Assembly: GCA_046160305.1 (NCBI GenBank)
Contig: JBJXGX010000078.1
Span: 1 to 64,000, forward strand
Length of the DNA stretch: 64,000 bases
Direction: 5' to 3'
From: SHXR01 sp046160305
GTDB taxonomy: Bacteria > Pseudomonadota > Gammaproteobacteria > Burkholderiales > SG8-39
Part shown: positions 6,795 through 16,158 of the stretch, in pieces
How the letters are laid out: each line of letters starts with the position of its first letter
How positions within the stretch are numbered: the first letter of the stretch is position 1
The notes under the pieces: generated by a model
The model's database searches: none
What the model saw: the letters and a program-made list of their open reading frames with translations, nothing else
Told to the model about the DNA's origin: nothing
Program-made: the position numbers and the translations under genes

Positions 6795-9700
6795 ATGCGC
6801 GACGACAACTTCCACAGGCTGTTAAGGCCGTTCTTCGACGATACCACGCTTCAACGCGGACTCGACTACGCGCGGCGCGGGCTCGTGCGCGTCACCAGCA
6901 CGCGCACGCGCGAAGACGCAACGCAGATCCAGGCGACCTGCGACGGAACGAGTCCCGAACCCTACGAACAGCGCATGGCCGTCATCCTCGTGAGCGGTCG
7001 CGTGGCGAATGTGCTCGATACGCATTGCACCTGTCCAATGGGCAGCGATTGCAAACATGTGGTCGCGGCAATTACGACCTGGCTCGACTCCCAGCAGGAA
7101 CACTCAACGCTTCTCGACCCGGTACCCACCGAGGCGATCGAGACCGCGACGATGCCAAGCGTGGCGGTGAGCCGCACGATTCCGATGACGCGCCTGCTCG
7201 CTGTCCGCGAACCCGCGCTCACGCTTGGACACGACCTCGAGGCCTGGTTGCGCGATACCGAGGATCGCGTCAAGGTCGAGCGTGCGGCACCGCCGGCCGA
7301 AGTCGTGTTGTATTCGCTCGAGATGGACCCGGCACGCTTGGCCGTCTGGCGCGTACGGCGGCGCAAAGACGGGTCGAATACCAAACCGGTCGCGGTCGAT
7401 GTGCGATCCCATTTCTTCGAAGGCGACCGGGCACCTCGCTATGCGAGCGCCGAGGATCTCGACGTCATTCGCTTGTTGCGCGGTACCGAGGTCGATGCCG
7501 ACGAATCCGAAGCAGGACCGAACACCGCGTTGGACGGGGTCATTGGCTATGCCATCCTCGAGCGGGCACTCCGGACCGGACGCCTGTTTTGGCAGACGCC
7601 GCAAGGCATCATCACGCAAGGCGAACGCCGCGAGGGTCGCTTCGCATGGAGCGAATCGCCCACCAAGACGCTGGTCCTGACCGTCGAGACGCCCGCCGGT
7701 CCGGTCCGCGCGTTGCCGACCTCCCCGCTCACATACTTTGTCGCGGATCCACCGCAAGTGGGCGAGTTGAGTCTCCCGGTGCCCGAAGCGCTGGTTCGCC
7801 AACTGCTCCGGCTACCCGCGATCGAGGCAGGCGTTCAATCGCATTTCTTCGCGCATTGGCGCCGGCTGCAATCGCAGGGCGGAGAGCGCCACCCGTTGCC
7901 CGATCCACCGGCTACCGTCGCGGTTGATCCCCCGGCGCGCCCTCAGATCGTGCTGAAACTGGCCACCGCGGAGTTCGAGGTGTATGCCGGTTCACGCACG
8001 CGGCGCGAAGTGCGTCCGGTCGCCGAGGCGGTCGTGCGTTATCCGTCGGGCGCGGAATTCGACCTGAGCGACGACGTACCCTTCGTGTCGTCATGGCGCT
8101 CGGACGGTGAAGTGAGCGTCATCACGCGTCATGTCGATGCCGAGCGCGCTGCCCTGGCCAACCTTCAAGAGATCGGCCTTGTTCGCAACGCGCCCTGGGG
8201 ATACGGCGTTCGGCGCAACGACACCCGCGAGTACTGGACCATCGGCGACGGATCGAATGAGCGCTGGCGTGCCGCGATCCCAAGTGTGCTCGCGCGTGCG
8301 GACGCCGCCGGCGTCGTGCTCGAATTCGATCCGGCATTTCCGTTCCGGGTGGAGGAGCCCGAAGCCTGGGACGAAGAATTCGAATCCGTCGATGCCGGCG
8401 GATGGTTCAGCCTGGAAATCGGCATCACCGTCAATGGCGCGCGCGTCACGATCGCGAAATCGCTCGCCGCATGGCTCGCGCGACATCACGATCCGATCGG
8501 CTTTCTCAAGGCATCCGGTGAGGGGCGGTTCATCCTCCTCGACCTCCCGGGCGGCGGACTCGTCAAGCTGCCGGTGGAACGGGTCCGCGCGCTGCTTGCG
8601 CCGTTGCTCGAGTTCGGCGTCCCGGAAGTCGGCAAGGATGGCCGCTTTCGCGTTTCGCGACTCGACGCTGCGTTACACGCCGGACTCGGGTCGCGCGGCA
8701 ATCAACTCGCAGCGGATCTTGAAGGATTGCGCGGCCGCCTTGGCGATGCCGCCCGCCAGATGGAAGCGGATCCGTCACCATCCTTCAACGCGACCTTGCG
8801 TCCCTACCAGCGGGTCGGACTCGCATGGCTGCAGTTTCTGCGGGATTGCCGGTTTGGCGGCGTGCTGGCCGATGACATGGGCCTTGGCAAGACCGTACAG
8901 GCGCTTGCGCACCTGCAGCTCGAAAAACAGTCGGGTCGCGCGGTGCATCCTAACCTCGTTGTCACGCCCACCAGCGTGTTGCCGAACTGGCGCGCGGAGG
9001 CGAATCGTTTTGCCCCCGATCTGCGCGTGCTCATTCTGCACGGCAAGGATCGGGCGGCGCAATTCGCGAAAGTCCAGGACGTGGACCTCGTGCTCACGAC
9101 CTATGCCCTGCTGCCGCGTGACGGCGTCATGCTGACCAAGCAGGACTGGAATGCGGTGATCTTCGACGAGGCGCAGTTCCTCAAGAATCCTTCGGGGCGC
9201 GCACGCGAAGTGGCGTCACGACTACGCGCCACCCATCGCATCGCCCTCACCGGAACACCGGTCGAGAACAACCTGCGCGAGCTCTGGTCGCTGTTCGATC
9301 TTGCGCTGCCCGGATTGCTGGGTGGGCATGACCGCTTCGTGCGCCTGTTCCGTACGCCAATCGAGCGGGAGCGGGACACCGATCGCCTGGAAACACTCAA
9401 GCGCCGGATTCGCCCGTTCCTGGTAAGAAGGCGGCGCGAAGAGGTGCTTGGCGAGCTGCCGCCCCGCACCGAGATCATTCAGAAGGTCGAGCTCGAGAAT
9501 TCGCAGCGCGATCTCTATGAATCGCTTCGCATCACCCTCGATTCGTCGCTCCGCCGCGCGATCGCCGAGCGTGGTCTCGCGCAAAGCCAGATCATGATTC
9601 TCGATGCGCTGTTGAAGCTGCGCCAGACCTGCTGTGATCCGCGCCTGGTGAAGACGCCCAACGCCAAGAAAGCGCACGGCGAATCGGCCAAGCTCTCGAT

Positions 9701-10202
9701 GTTGAAGGAGATGATCGAGGAGCTGGTTGCCGAAGGACGCCATGCACTCGTGTTTTCGCAGTTCGCCTCGATGATCGAGTTGATCGAGGCCGAGCTTGCC
9801 GCGATGGGCGTGCGCTACGAGAAGATCGTGGGCGACACGCCGCTTGCCGATCGCGAAGCGGCTGTGCAGCGCTTCCAGGCCGGGGAAGCGGATGTTTTCC
9901 TGATCAGCCTACGGGCGGGCGGCACCGGGTTGAACCTCACCGCCGCCGATACGGTCATCCACTACGACCCGTGGTGGAACCCCGCGGTGGAAGCGCAGGC
10001 CACCGCGCGCGCGCATCGCATCGGTCAGGATAAATCAGTCTTCGTGTTCAAGCTGATCGCCTCAGGCACGGTCGAAGAACGCATCCTCGAGCTGCTCGCA
10101 CGGAAGCAGGCGCTCGCCGATTCGATTCTCGATGGCGGCGAAGCGAAGGGGGCGCTCATCACCGAAGAGGACATCGACGCGTTGCTTGCGCCGATCGGGT
10201 AG
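6795..10202 (+). CDS. SWIM zinc-finger SNF2-family helicase
   Basis: About 1135 residues. A SWIM zinc finger (CTCPMGSDCKHVVAAI, near residues 79-94) is followed by a long bacterial-type middle region and then a full SNF2 ATPase. The ATPase has DDMGLGKT (Walker A, about 693), FDEAQ (Walker B, about 790), LTGTPVENNLRELWSLFD (motif III, about 817), and the C-terminal helicase lobe ending ARAHRIGQDKSVFVFKL (motif VI, about 1073). Such proteins are ATP-driven DNA translocases that can remodel protein-DNA complexes; a specific bacterial role is not settled. Two starts are possible, ATG 6774 (MACWASLM) and ATG 6795; I chose 6795. It is divergent from the VOC gene and convergent with the hydantoinase-type pair. 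Confidence 0.9.
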   Translation: MRDDNFHRLLRPFFDDTTLQRGLDYARRGLVRVTSTRTREDATQIQATCDGTSPEPYEQRMAVILVSGRVANVLDTHCTCPMGSDCKHVVAAITTWLDSQQEHSTLLDPVPTEAIETATMPSVAVSRTIPMTRLLAVREPALTLGHDLEAWLRDTEDRVKVERAAPPAEVVLYSLEMDPARLAVWRVRRRKDGSNTKPVAVDVRSHFFEGDRAPRYASAEDLDVIRLLRGTEVDADESEAGPNTALDGVIGYAILERALRTGRLFWQTPQGIITQGERREGRFAWSESPTKTLVLTVETPAGPVRALPTSPLTYFVADPPQVGELSLPVPEALVRQLLRLPAIEAGVQSHFFAHWRRLQSQGGERHPLPDPPATVAVDPPARPQIVLKLATAEFEVYAGSRTRREVRPVAEAVVRYPSGAEFDLSDDVPFVSSWRSDGEVSVITRHVDAERAALANLQEIGLVRNAPWGYGVRRNDTREYWTIGDGSNERWRAAIPSVLARADAAGVVLEFDPAFPFRVEEPEAWDEEFESVDAGGWFSLEIGITVNGARVTIAKSLAAWLARHHDPIGFLKASGEGRFILLDLPGGGLVKLPVERVRALLAPLLEFGVPEVGKDGRFRVSRLDAALHAGLGSRGNQLAADLEGLRGRLGDAARQMEADPSPSFNATLRPYQRVGLAWLQFLRDCRFGGVLADDMGLGKTVQALAHLQLEKQSGRAVHPNLVVTPTSVLPNWRAEANRFAPDLRVLILHGKDRAAQFAKVQDVDLVLTTYALLPRDGVMLTKQDWNAVIFDEAQFLKNPSGRAREVASRLRATHRIALTGTPVENNLRELWSLFDLALPGLLGGHDRFVRLFRTPIERERDTDRLETLKRRIRPFLVRRRREEVLGELPPRTEIIQKVELENSQRDLYESLRITLDSSLRRAIAERGLAQSQIMILDALLKLRQTCCDPRLVKTPNAKKAHGESAKLSMLKEMIEELVAEGRHALVFSQFASMIELIEAELAAMGVRYEKIVGDTPLADREAAVQRFQAGEADVFLISLRAGGTGLNLTAADTVIHYDPWWNPAVEAQATARAHRIGQDKSVFVFKLIASGTVEERILELLARKQALADSILDGGEAKGALITEEDIDALLAPIG

Positions 10203-10336
10203 AAAGTCGCTCGAACCCCTTGCTCGCAAGGCTTCACCACGACGACATAGCGGGCGCAACGATCTCAACGAACAAACGCCGAGTCCCGTCGTGTTCGTCG
10301 AGCCGTCGTGTTTGCTCTATCAGTCCGTGCGCACCA

Positions 10337-12622
10337 TCAAAGACTAGTGATTTCGATATCCCGCAGCACTTCGGAGTCGGCGCGCGAGATCTCGTTTTCC
10401 AGCAACGATCCGCAACCGGGGCAATAAAACTGCCGGAACACCGGACGGTCGTCGATGAATCGCTTCCAGTCCCCCACATGCGGATTCGATTCGGTGATCT
10501 CGTTATCCGCACGCACCGCGAAGTCCTTGTAGTTCTCGCGTACCGGCCCAAGATCCGCCGAGCACTTTGCGCAGCAGGTGTGCAGGCTGCCGTTCTCTTT
10601 GCGAACCGCCAGATTGTCGGTAATCTGCGCAACGAGCTTGCCCGCGAGGATCTTGACGTTACCGTCCTTCCGCCGCCGTGCGTCGCGCCGTTCTGCGCGC
10701 AGCGCACGCGTTGCCTCGGCGTCAAAGACTTCGTTCTCGCTGATCACGACGCCATAGATACTGCGCGCTGCTTCGCGTGAAACCGCGCGATTGTCGATCA
10801 CGTCTTTCGCGACGCGCTCGGCATCACGCTCGATCGGATCACCAAAGCCGCCCGCCGCGGTCCAGATCACCGCATACACGTCGGCGGGATGCTGGAGGAA
10901 ATTCTCCTGGCGCAATTGCAACTCCACCGACGTGCCCTTGACTTCGCTGATGTCGGCGATCATGTCGCGATCGGCGATGCGTTTCTTGATGTCCGAGTCG
11001 CGCTTGAATTTATAGACATTCACGGTAGCGGGATACCCCCCCATCATGCCGGTCGAGGTCGGAATCGCGTTGCCCGAGGACAGCGTGTCATGGGTGATGC
11101 TCGCCGTGCGATGCGGAATGAAGCAGGTCTCAGCCGACAAGCCACCGCGCCAACGACCCGCACCGCCTGAATCGATCACTTCTTTCCGATACAGGATCAG
11201 CAAGGGAAACGACTGCTCGTTGTGCTCGACATTGGGCAATCGGCAGATCGGCGTGCGCGATTGGCCGCCGTTGGAGATGCCGTCGCCGGTCGAGAAGGCA
11301 CCGATCGCGCCACCAATCGGGTCGACGAGCAGATAGCCGTAGCGTTCGCCCCATTGATCGATGCCGCGAAAGATCGTCGCCGGCCATTGGCTGGTGCCAC
11401 CGATACACATGATGTCGCCGCGCATGCGCTCATCGATGAAAAGCATCTTCGAGAGCACGTTGTACGCGGGATAGAGCGAGATCTCCATCGCTTGAACCGG
11501 CGCGGTCGACACCGAGGCGGGAAACGTCGCACAGGTGAATGTACCGGGTGTCGGGTCGAACTCCACATGACGCAACGCGCCACCGATCGCGAAATACTGG
11601 TCCCAGCACAGCAACTGGTTGAGCGCCACCATGATCGCGCCACGCCAGCCCGAATAGGTCGCGTTCATCGCGCCGTCCTGGTCGGCGGTTCCTTCGTTCT
11701 CGAAGATGAGGCGGTTGCCCTTCTTGCGCAAGGTGAGCATGACCTGATGCGTGCGGCGATCGCCCGGGCGGCAGCATTCCACATAGGTCCGATCGCGCCA
11801 GATCCCATCGGGCAGGCGTTTCAGCTTGTCCAGAAACGCTTTCTCGCTGTTGCTGAGAATCTTCTGCATGACACCCTTGACCACCTCCGGACCGTAGCGC
11901 TTGATCAGCGCCAGCACGCGGTCGCGCGCGGTCATGTTGCCGGCGAGTTGCGCGCGGAAATCCAAGGCGACAGCGTCCGGCTTGCGTGAGGATCGCAGGT
12001 ACATCTCCTCGATGTCGCGCCGAATCTCGTTGTTCTCGATGATCTTGATCGGCGGAATGCAGATGCCTTCTTCAAAGGCATTTTCCGCCGAGCCGCAGAA
12101 TGACGAAGGCGTGATACCGCCGATGTCATACTGGTGCAGGCAGTTGGTGACCCAGCAGAACAATTCGCCCTTCCAGAACACCGGGCAGATCAACATCACG
12201 TCCTGCTGATGCGCGGCACCCACCCACGGATCGTTCGCGAGAAACATATCGCCGTCACGAATGCCGGGATTGTCGCTGCGATACTCCAGAATCCATTTGA
12301 CCTGCGTATCGGTCACCCCCGACATGTATTGCATGTACGGGCCGAAATACACGAACTCGCCGTCCGCGGTGAGGATCGATGGATTCAAATCGAGCGCATA
12401 CATCGCCACCGGCGAACCGGAGATGCGTTGAATGGTCGCGCCATGCTCTTCGTTTACATGCCAAAGCGAATGGCGAATCACCTCGTAGGTGATCGGATCG
12501 ATGTCCTTGTCGAACTTGGTGTGAAGCTTCAGCTTGCTCGAGATATTGAGTTTTTTCGGCGGCACATAGCCGTGGAGCTTGCCGTCAAACTTGACGTCCT
12601 TCATCTCGCTCACTTTGGGCAT
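10337..12622 (-). CDS. hydantoinase B/oxoprolinase-type subunit with C-terminal acetone-carboxylase-gamma-like zinc module
   Basis: About 761 residues. The first ~650 match the HyuB family (DPITYEVIRHSLWHVNEEHG near residue 43; FLANDPWVGAAHQQDV; DSGGAGRWRGG). This is the subunit that, paired with HyuA, acts on hydantoins and 5-oxoproline or carboxylates acetone and acetophenone. The last ~80 residues hold two cysteine pairs, CCAKC (683-687) and FYCPGCGSLLENE (734-737), resembling the zinc-binding gamma subunit of acetone carboxylase. That suggests a carboxylase-type enzyme with the gamma subunit fused on. The start ATG 12622 has AGGAG upstream. It follows the A subunit by 10 nt. Confidence 0.82.
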   Translation of the reverse strand: MPKVSEMKDVKFDGKLHGYVPPKKLNISSKLKLHTKFDKDIDPITYEVIRHSLWHVNEEHGATIQRISGSPVAMYALDLNPSILTADGEFVYFGPYMQYMSGVTDTQVKWILEYRSDNPGIRDGDMFLANDPWVGAAHQQDVMLICPVFWKGELFCWVTNCLHQYDIGGITPSSFCGSAENAFEEGICIPPIKIIENNEIRRDIEEMYLRSSRKPDAVALDFRAQLAGNMTARDRVLALIKRYGPEVVKGVMQKILSNSEKAFLDKLKRLPDGIWRDRTYVECCRPGDRRTHQVMLTLRKKGNRLIFENEGTADQDGAMNATYSGWRGAIMVALNQLLCWDQYFAIGGALRHVEFDPTPGTFTCATFPASVSTAPVQAMEISLYPAYNVLSKMLFIDERMRGDIMCIGGTSQWPATIFRGIDQWGERYGYLLVDPIGGAIGAFSTGDGISNGGQSRTPICRLPNVEHNEQSFPLLILYRKEVIDSGGAGRWRGGLSAETCFIPHRTASITHDTLSSGNAIPTSTGMMGGYPATVNVYKFKRDSDIKKRIADRDMIADISEVKGTSVELQLRQENFLQHPADVYAVIWTAAGGFGDPIERDAERVAKDVIDNRAVSREAARSIYGVVISENEVFDAEATRALRAERRDARRRKDGNVKILAGKLVAQITDNLAVRKENGSLHTCCAKCSADLGPVRENYKDFAVRADNEITESNPHVGDWKRFIDDRPVFRQFYCPGCGSLLENEISRADSEVLRDIEITSL

Positions 12623-12632
12623 GGTGTGTCTC

Positions 12633-14768
12633 CTAGTCGAAAGTAATTTCGAAGTTGCCGTAGGGGTCGACTTTGAGGGTCCGGCCCGGATGCACAACCA
12701 CATTGGTCTGGTTCGTCTCGATCACGCAGGGCCCCTTGATCTTGTTGCCCGAGACCAGCTTTGCACCATCAAAGATCGGCGTCTTCTGGGTCTTCTTCAG
12801 ATCGGCCCAATAGATGTCGCGCGTCGTGAGCTTCGCCTGCTTGGGAATCACGCCGCTTATCGATTTCGCTTTCGATAGCTTCGGACGCTGCGTCGGCGAG
12901 GTCGCACGAACGCGCATCGTCACGATCTCAAGGCGCGCGCCCTTGAACGATGCACCCTTGCCATAGAGCTGCTCATAGCGCGTATAGAACCGCTCCCTGA
13001 GTTTCTCCCATGCAGCAGGCGACAGGACCGTCTGGTCATCGGTCTTCGAACCCGGCAGGCGGCCTTCCGGGATCATGATTTCCACCTCGTTGATCTGGCC
13101 GCGATGCCGCATATCGAGCGAGAAGCTGAACTTGCGCCGATTTTTCGGGATACCGTCTTTTTCCATCTGCGTCTCGGCACGTGCCTGCAGTCCTTCAAGC
13201 ACTCCATTCACTCGCGCCGGCGTAAATGGGGAACCCTGGATATCGACCTGCTCGTACACATGCAGAATATCGGCCGAGGCCGCGCCGAACGCGCACCAGG
13301 TCGAGGCGATCTCGCGCAGCGGCACGATCACTTTTTGCACGCCGAGTTCCGAACCGAATACGCTCGCATGAACCGGGCCGGCGCCACCGAACGCGTACAG
13401 GACGAAATCGCGCGGGTCGTAGCCCTTCTCGACCGTCATCTTGCGAATGATGTCGGCCATCTTGAACTCGGCGATTTTCGCGATTCCGGCGGCCGCTTCG
13501 TTCAGCGATAGTCCGAGCTTGTCGGCCACGCTTTTTACCGCCGCGATCGACTTCGATTTGTCGAGTTTGATTCGACCGCCGAGAAAGTTGTTCGGGTCGA
13601 TGTAGCCCAGCACCACGTCGGCGTCGGTCACCGTCGGCGTCATGTTGCCTTTGCCGTAGCACGCAGGCCCCGGATCGGCCCCCGCGCTTTGCGGGCCGAC
13701 GCGCAAGGTCTTCGCGAATTCATCGACGACCGCGAGGCTGCCACCGCCCGCGCCGATCGCTTCGATATCGACTTTGGGCAGAAAGTATTCGTATTGGATG
13801 ACATTCGACTTGAACGAGTATTCCGGCTGACCGTTGGCGATGATACCGACGTCGAACGATGTGCCGCCCATGTCGGTGGTGATGATGTTCGGCGTACCAA
13901 CGAGATTGCCGAAGAACGCCGACCCGGTGACACCGGAAACCGGTCCGGAATCCAAGGTGAGGAGCGGCGATTCCATGGCCTTGTCGATCGAGACCGAGCC
14001 TCCGCCGCACTGCGTAATCTGCAGCGGTTGCCGGTAGTTGTGCTTTTTCAGCTGGTCATCGAGATTGGCGAGATAACGCGACATCACGGGGCCAATGTAG
14101 GCGTTGAGCACCGTCGCTGTCGTACGTTCGTACTCGCCCCACTTGGGCGCGATATCGATCGAAGCCGACACGAACATGCCGGGCGCGATGCGCTTGACGA
14201 GTTCGGCCACGCGACGCTCGTGCGCGGCATGCCGAAATGACCAGAGAAAGCAAATCGCGATCGCCTCGCAGCCAAGATCGATGAGTTCCTTGATGGCGGC
14301 TTCCGCTTCACGCTCGTTGAGCGGAACGATCACATCACCAAAGCAATCGATGCGCTCGGACACGCCACGAACATAGCGCTTCGGCACGATCGGATCGGGC
14401 TTCTGGCTTTCCGGGAAATGGACGACCTTGGAAATATCGCGCGAATTCACGCCGCGCGAGCCGCGCATGATGTGGATGGCGTCTTCATGGCCCTTGGTGG
14501 TAATGAGGCCGACCTTCGCGCCCTTGCGCTGGATCAGCGCATTGGTGCCAACGGTGGTGCCATGGGTGAGCACGGAAATCCGCTCACAAAACTGATCGAA
14601 CGGCATCGAGAGCCGCTCCGCTGCAACCCGCATTGCATTCAGCATGCCTTCTGCGAAGTTGCCCGGCGTCGACTGCGCCTTGGTGGCGGTGATGTTGCCG
14701 CGCTTGTCGAGTACGACGCAATCGGTAAACGTGCCACCGATGTCCACACCGACGAGGTAAGGACCCAA
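12633..14768 (-). CDS. hydantoinase A/oxoprolinase-type (acetone carboxylase beta-like) subunit
   Basis: About 711 residues of the HyuA family, with the sugar-kinase-like ATP-binding start LVGVDIGGTFTDCVVLD, then LTHGTTVGTNALIQRKGAKVGLITTKG, and the later block ITTDMGGTSFDVGII with AGGGSLA. These proteins use ATP to activate (phosphorylate) a substrate for hydrolysis or carboxylation with the B subunit, encoded 10 nt downstream. I chose the TTG at 14768 because a perfect AGGAGG lies about 7 nt upstream and translation then starts right before the beta strand of the ATP-binding domain; an ORF extension to 14822 has no such signal. Substrate is unknown; acetone-like ketones or lactams are the main options. 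Confidence 0.88.
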   Translation of the reverse strand: MGPYLVGVDIGGTFTDCVVLDKRGNITATKAQSTPGNFAEGMLNAMRVAAERLSMPFDQFCERISVLTHGTTVGTNALIQRKGAKVGLITTKGHEDAIHIMRGSRGVNSRDISKVVHFPESQKPDPIVPKRYVRGVSERIDCFGDVIVPLNEREAEAAIKELIDLGCEAIAICFLWSFRHAAHERRVAELVKRIAPGMFVSASIDIAPKWGEYERTTATVLNAYIGPVMSRYLANLDDQLKKHNYRQPLQITQCGGGSVSIDKAMESPLLTLDSGPVSGVTGSAFFGNLVGTPNIITTDMGGTSFDVGIIANGQPEYSFKSNVIQYEYFLPKVDIEAIGAGGGSLAVVDEFAKTLRVGPQSAGADPGPACYGKGNMTPTVTDADVVLGYIDPNNFLGGRIKLDKSKSIAAVKSVADKLGLSLNEAAAGIAKIAEFKMADIIRKMTVEKGYDPRDFVLYAFGGAGPVHASVFGSELGVQKVIVPLREIASTWCAFGAASADILHVYEQVDIQGSPFTPARVNGVLEGLQARAETQMEKDGIPKNRRKFSFSLDMRHRGQINEVEIMIPEGRLPGSKTDDQTVLSPAAWEKLRERFYTRYEQLYGKGASFKGARLEIVTMRVRATSPTQRPKLSKAKSISGVIPKQAKLTTRDIYWADLKKTQKTPIFDGAKLVSGNKIKGPCVIETNQTNVVVHPGRTLKVDPYGNFEITFD

Positions 14769-14944
14769 GATACTCCTCCTGTGTTGGCAGTCAGGGACGG
14801 GGCGATGTTTGAGGCACTTCATGAAGGGTGCCGGCGCGCCTTGGCGACACCGATCTTCCAGGCCTGCCCGTGCAACCCCGGGGGCTAGCGGAAACCGCTT
14901 ACTCGGCGCAGTATAAATGTCCGCGCGCCGACATGAAAGTGTTG

Positions 14945-14960
14945 ATTATCAGTTGATAAT
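14945..14960. promoter_or_regulatory. perfect inverted repeat in a divergent promoter region
   Basis: ATTATCA, a 2-nt spacer, then TGATAAT. It lies in the roughly 250-bp gap between the divergent hydantoinase-type operon (start 14768, minus) and the sugar dehydrogenase (start 15020, plus). A dimeric repressor or activator could bind here. No regulator gene lies next to it. The rest of the gap shows nothing else I can name. Confidence 0.4.
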
Positions 14961-15019
14961 TGCAGCGCGATCGCAACCGCGCGTTCACACGCCGCTATTC
15001 CCTGCGAGTTGAAGGTTCC

Positions 15020-16147
15020 ATGGCCCATTGGTTGAGGTTGATTGCCTTCCTGTCGATTGCATGCGGCTACGCGCTCGCCGCTGGCGCGCAGCCGATCAAA
15101 ACCCAAGAACACACGGTTCAAGTCGCGACCTTGGTGAGCGGGCTCGAGAATCCCTGGGGACTCGCGTTTCTGCCGGACGGCCGCCTGCTCATCACCGAAC
15201 GTCCGGGGCGAATGCGGATCGTGAGCGCGGACTTCAAGCTCTCGCCCGATCCGATCAAGGGCCTCCCGGCAGTCGCGGCCGTGGGGCAAGGGGGCCTTCT
15301 CGACGTTGCCTTGCATCCGCGTTTCGCGGATAACGGCTGGGTGTACTGGTCGTTCGCCGCCGCCGGCAATGGCGGGGTGGGAACCGAAGTGGCCCGTGGA
15401 AAATTGCGGGGCGATCGGATGGAAAACGTCGAGGTGATCTTCCGCGCGCTCCCGAAGCGCAATGGCGGCCTTCACTTCGGATCGCGCTTGGTGTTTGACC
15501 GCAGCGGCTACTTGTTCATTACGCTTGGCGATCGCGGTGATCGGGACCGCGCCCAACGCCTTGACGAGCATCTCGGCAAGATCATTCGACTGCATGACGA
15601 TGGCAAGATTCCCGCCGACAACCCGTTCGCGAACAGATCGGACGCGCGACGGGAATCGTTTTCCCTTGGCCACCGCAACGTCCAAGGCGCGGCATTGCAC
15701 CCTGCGACCGGCATCTTATGGACCCACGAGCATGGCCCCCAAGGCGGCGACGAGGTCAACATCGTCACCGCGGGCATCAACTATGGCTGGCCCGAAATCA
15801 CCTACGGCGCCGAGTACGGCAGCGGTGCGCGGATTGGATTTGGCACCGCCAGGGCGGGCGTGGCGCAGCCGATTCATACATGGGCCCCCTCCATCGCGCC
15901 CTCGGGCATGGCGTTCTATGGCGGATCTGCGTTTGCGCGCTGGCAGGGCGATCTTTTCGTCGGGGCGCTCGCGGGACGCGTGCTGGTGCGCCTGCGCTTG
16001 CAAGGCGATAAGGTCGTGCATGAAGAAAGACTCTTATCGGGCACCATCGGGCGGATTCGCGATGTGCGGTTAGGGCCGGACGGTCTGATCTACTTGCTGA
16101 GCGATCAAAGCAACGGCGTGTTGGCGCGGATCGAACCGGTACGATAG
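15020..16147 (+). CDS. PQQ-dependent sugar dehydrogenase (glucose/sorbosone dehydrogenase family), secreted
   Basis: About 375 residues with a signal peptide (MAHWLRLIAFLSIACGYALAAGA) and a six-bladed beta-propeller of the soluble aldose sugar dehydrogenase type. Family landmarks are NPWGLAFLPDGRLLITERPGR near residue 45, GGLLDVALHPRF, LHFGSRLVFD, HRNVQGAALHP and HEHGPQGGDEVN; the histidine and arginine in these blocks line the PQQ/active site in YliI-like enzymes. It would oxidise aldoses in the periplasm and needs PQQ from elsewhere. ATG 15020 is preferred since it starts the signal peptide. The next gene starts only 12 nt after the stop, so the ubiquitin-like operon may be read from this promoter. 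Confidence 0.88.
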   Translation: MAHWLRLIAFLSIACGYALAAGAQPIKTQEHTVQVATLVSGLENPWGLAFLPDGRLLITERPGRMRIVSADFKLSPDPIKGLPAVAAVGQGGLLDVALHPRFADNGWVYWSFAAAGNGGVGTEVARGKLRGDRMENVEVIFRALPKRNGGLHFGSRLVFDRSGYLFITLGDRGDRDRAQRLDEHLGKIIRLHDDGKIPADNPFANRSDARRESFSLGHRNVQGAALHPATGILWTHEHGPQGGDEVNIVTAGINYGWPEITYGAEYGSGARIGFGTARAGVAQPIHTWAPSIAPSGMAFYGGSAFARWQGDLFVGALAGRVLVRLRLQGDKVVHEERLLSGTIGRIRDVRLGPDGLIYLLSDQSNGVLARIEPVR

Positions 16148-16158
16148 TCGGGCTGCGA

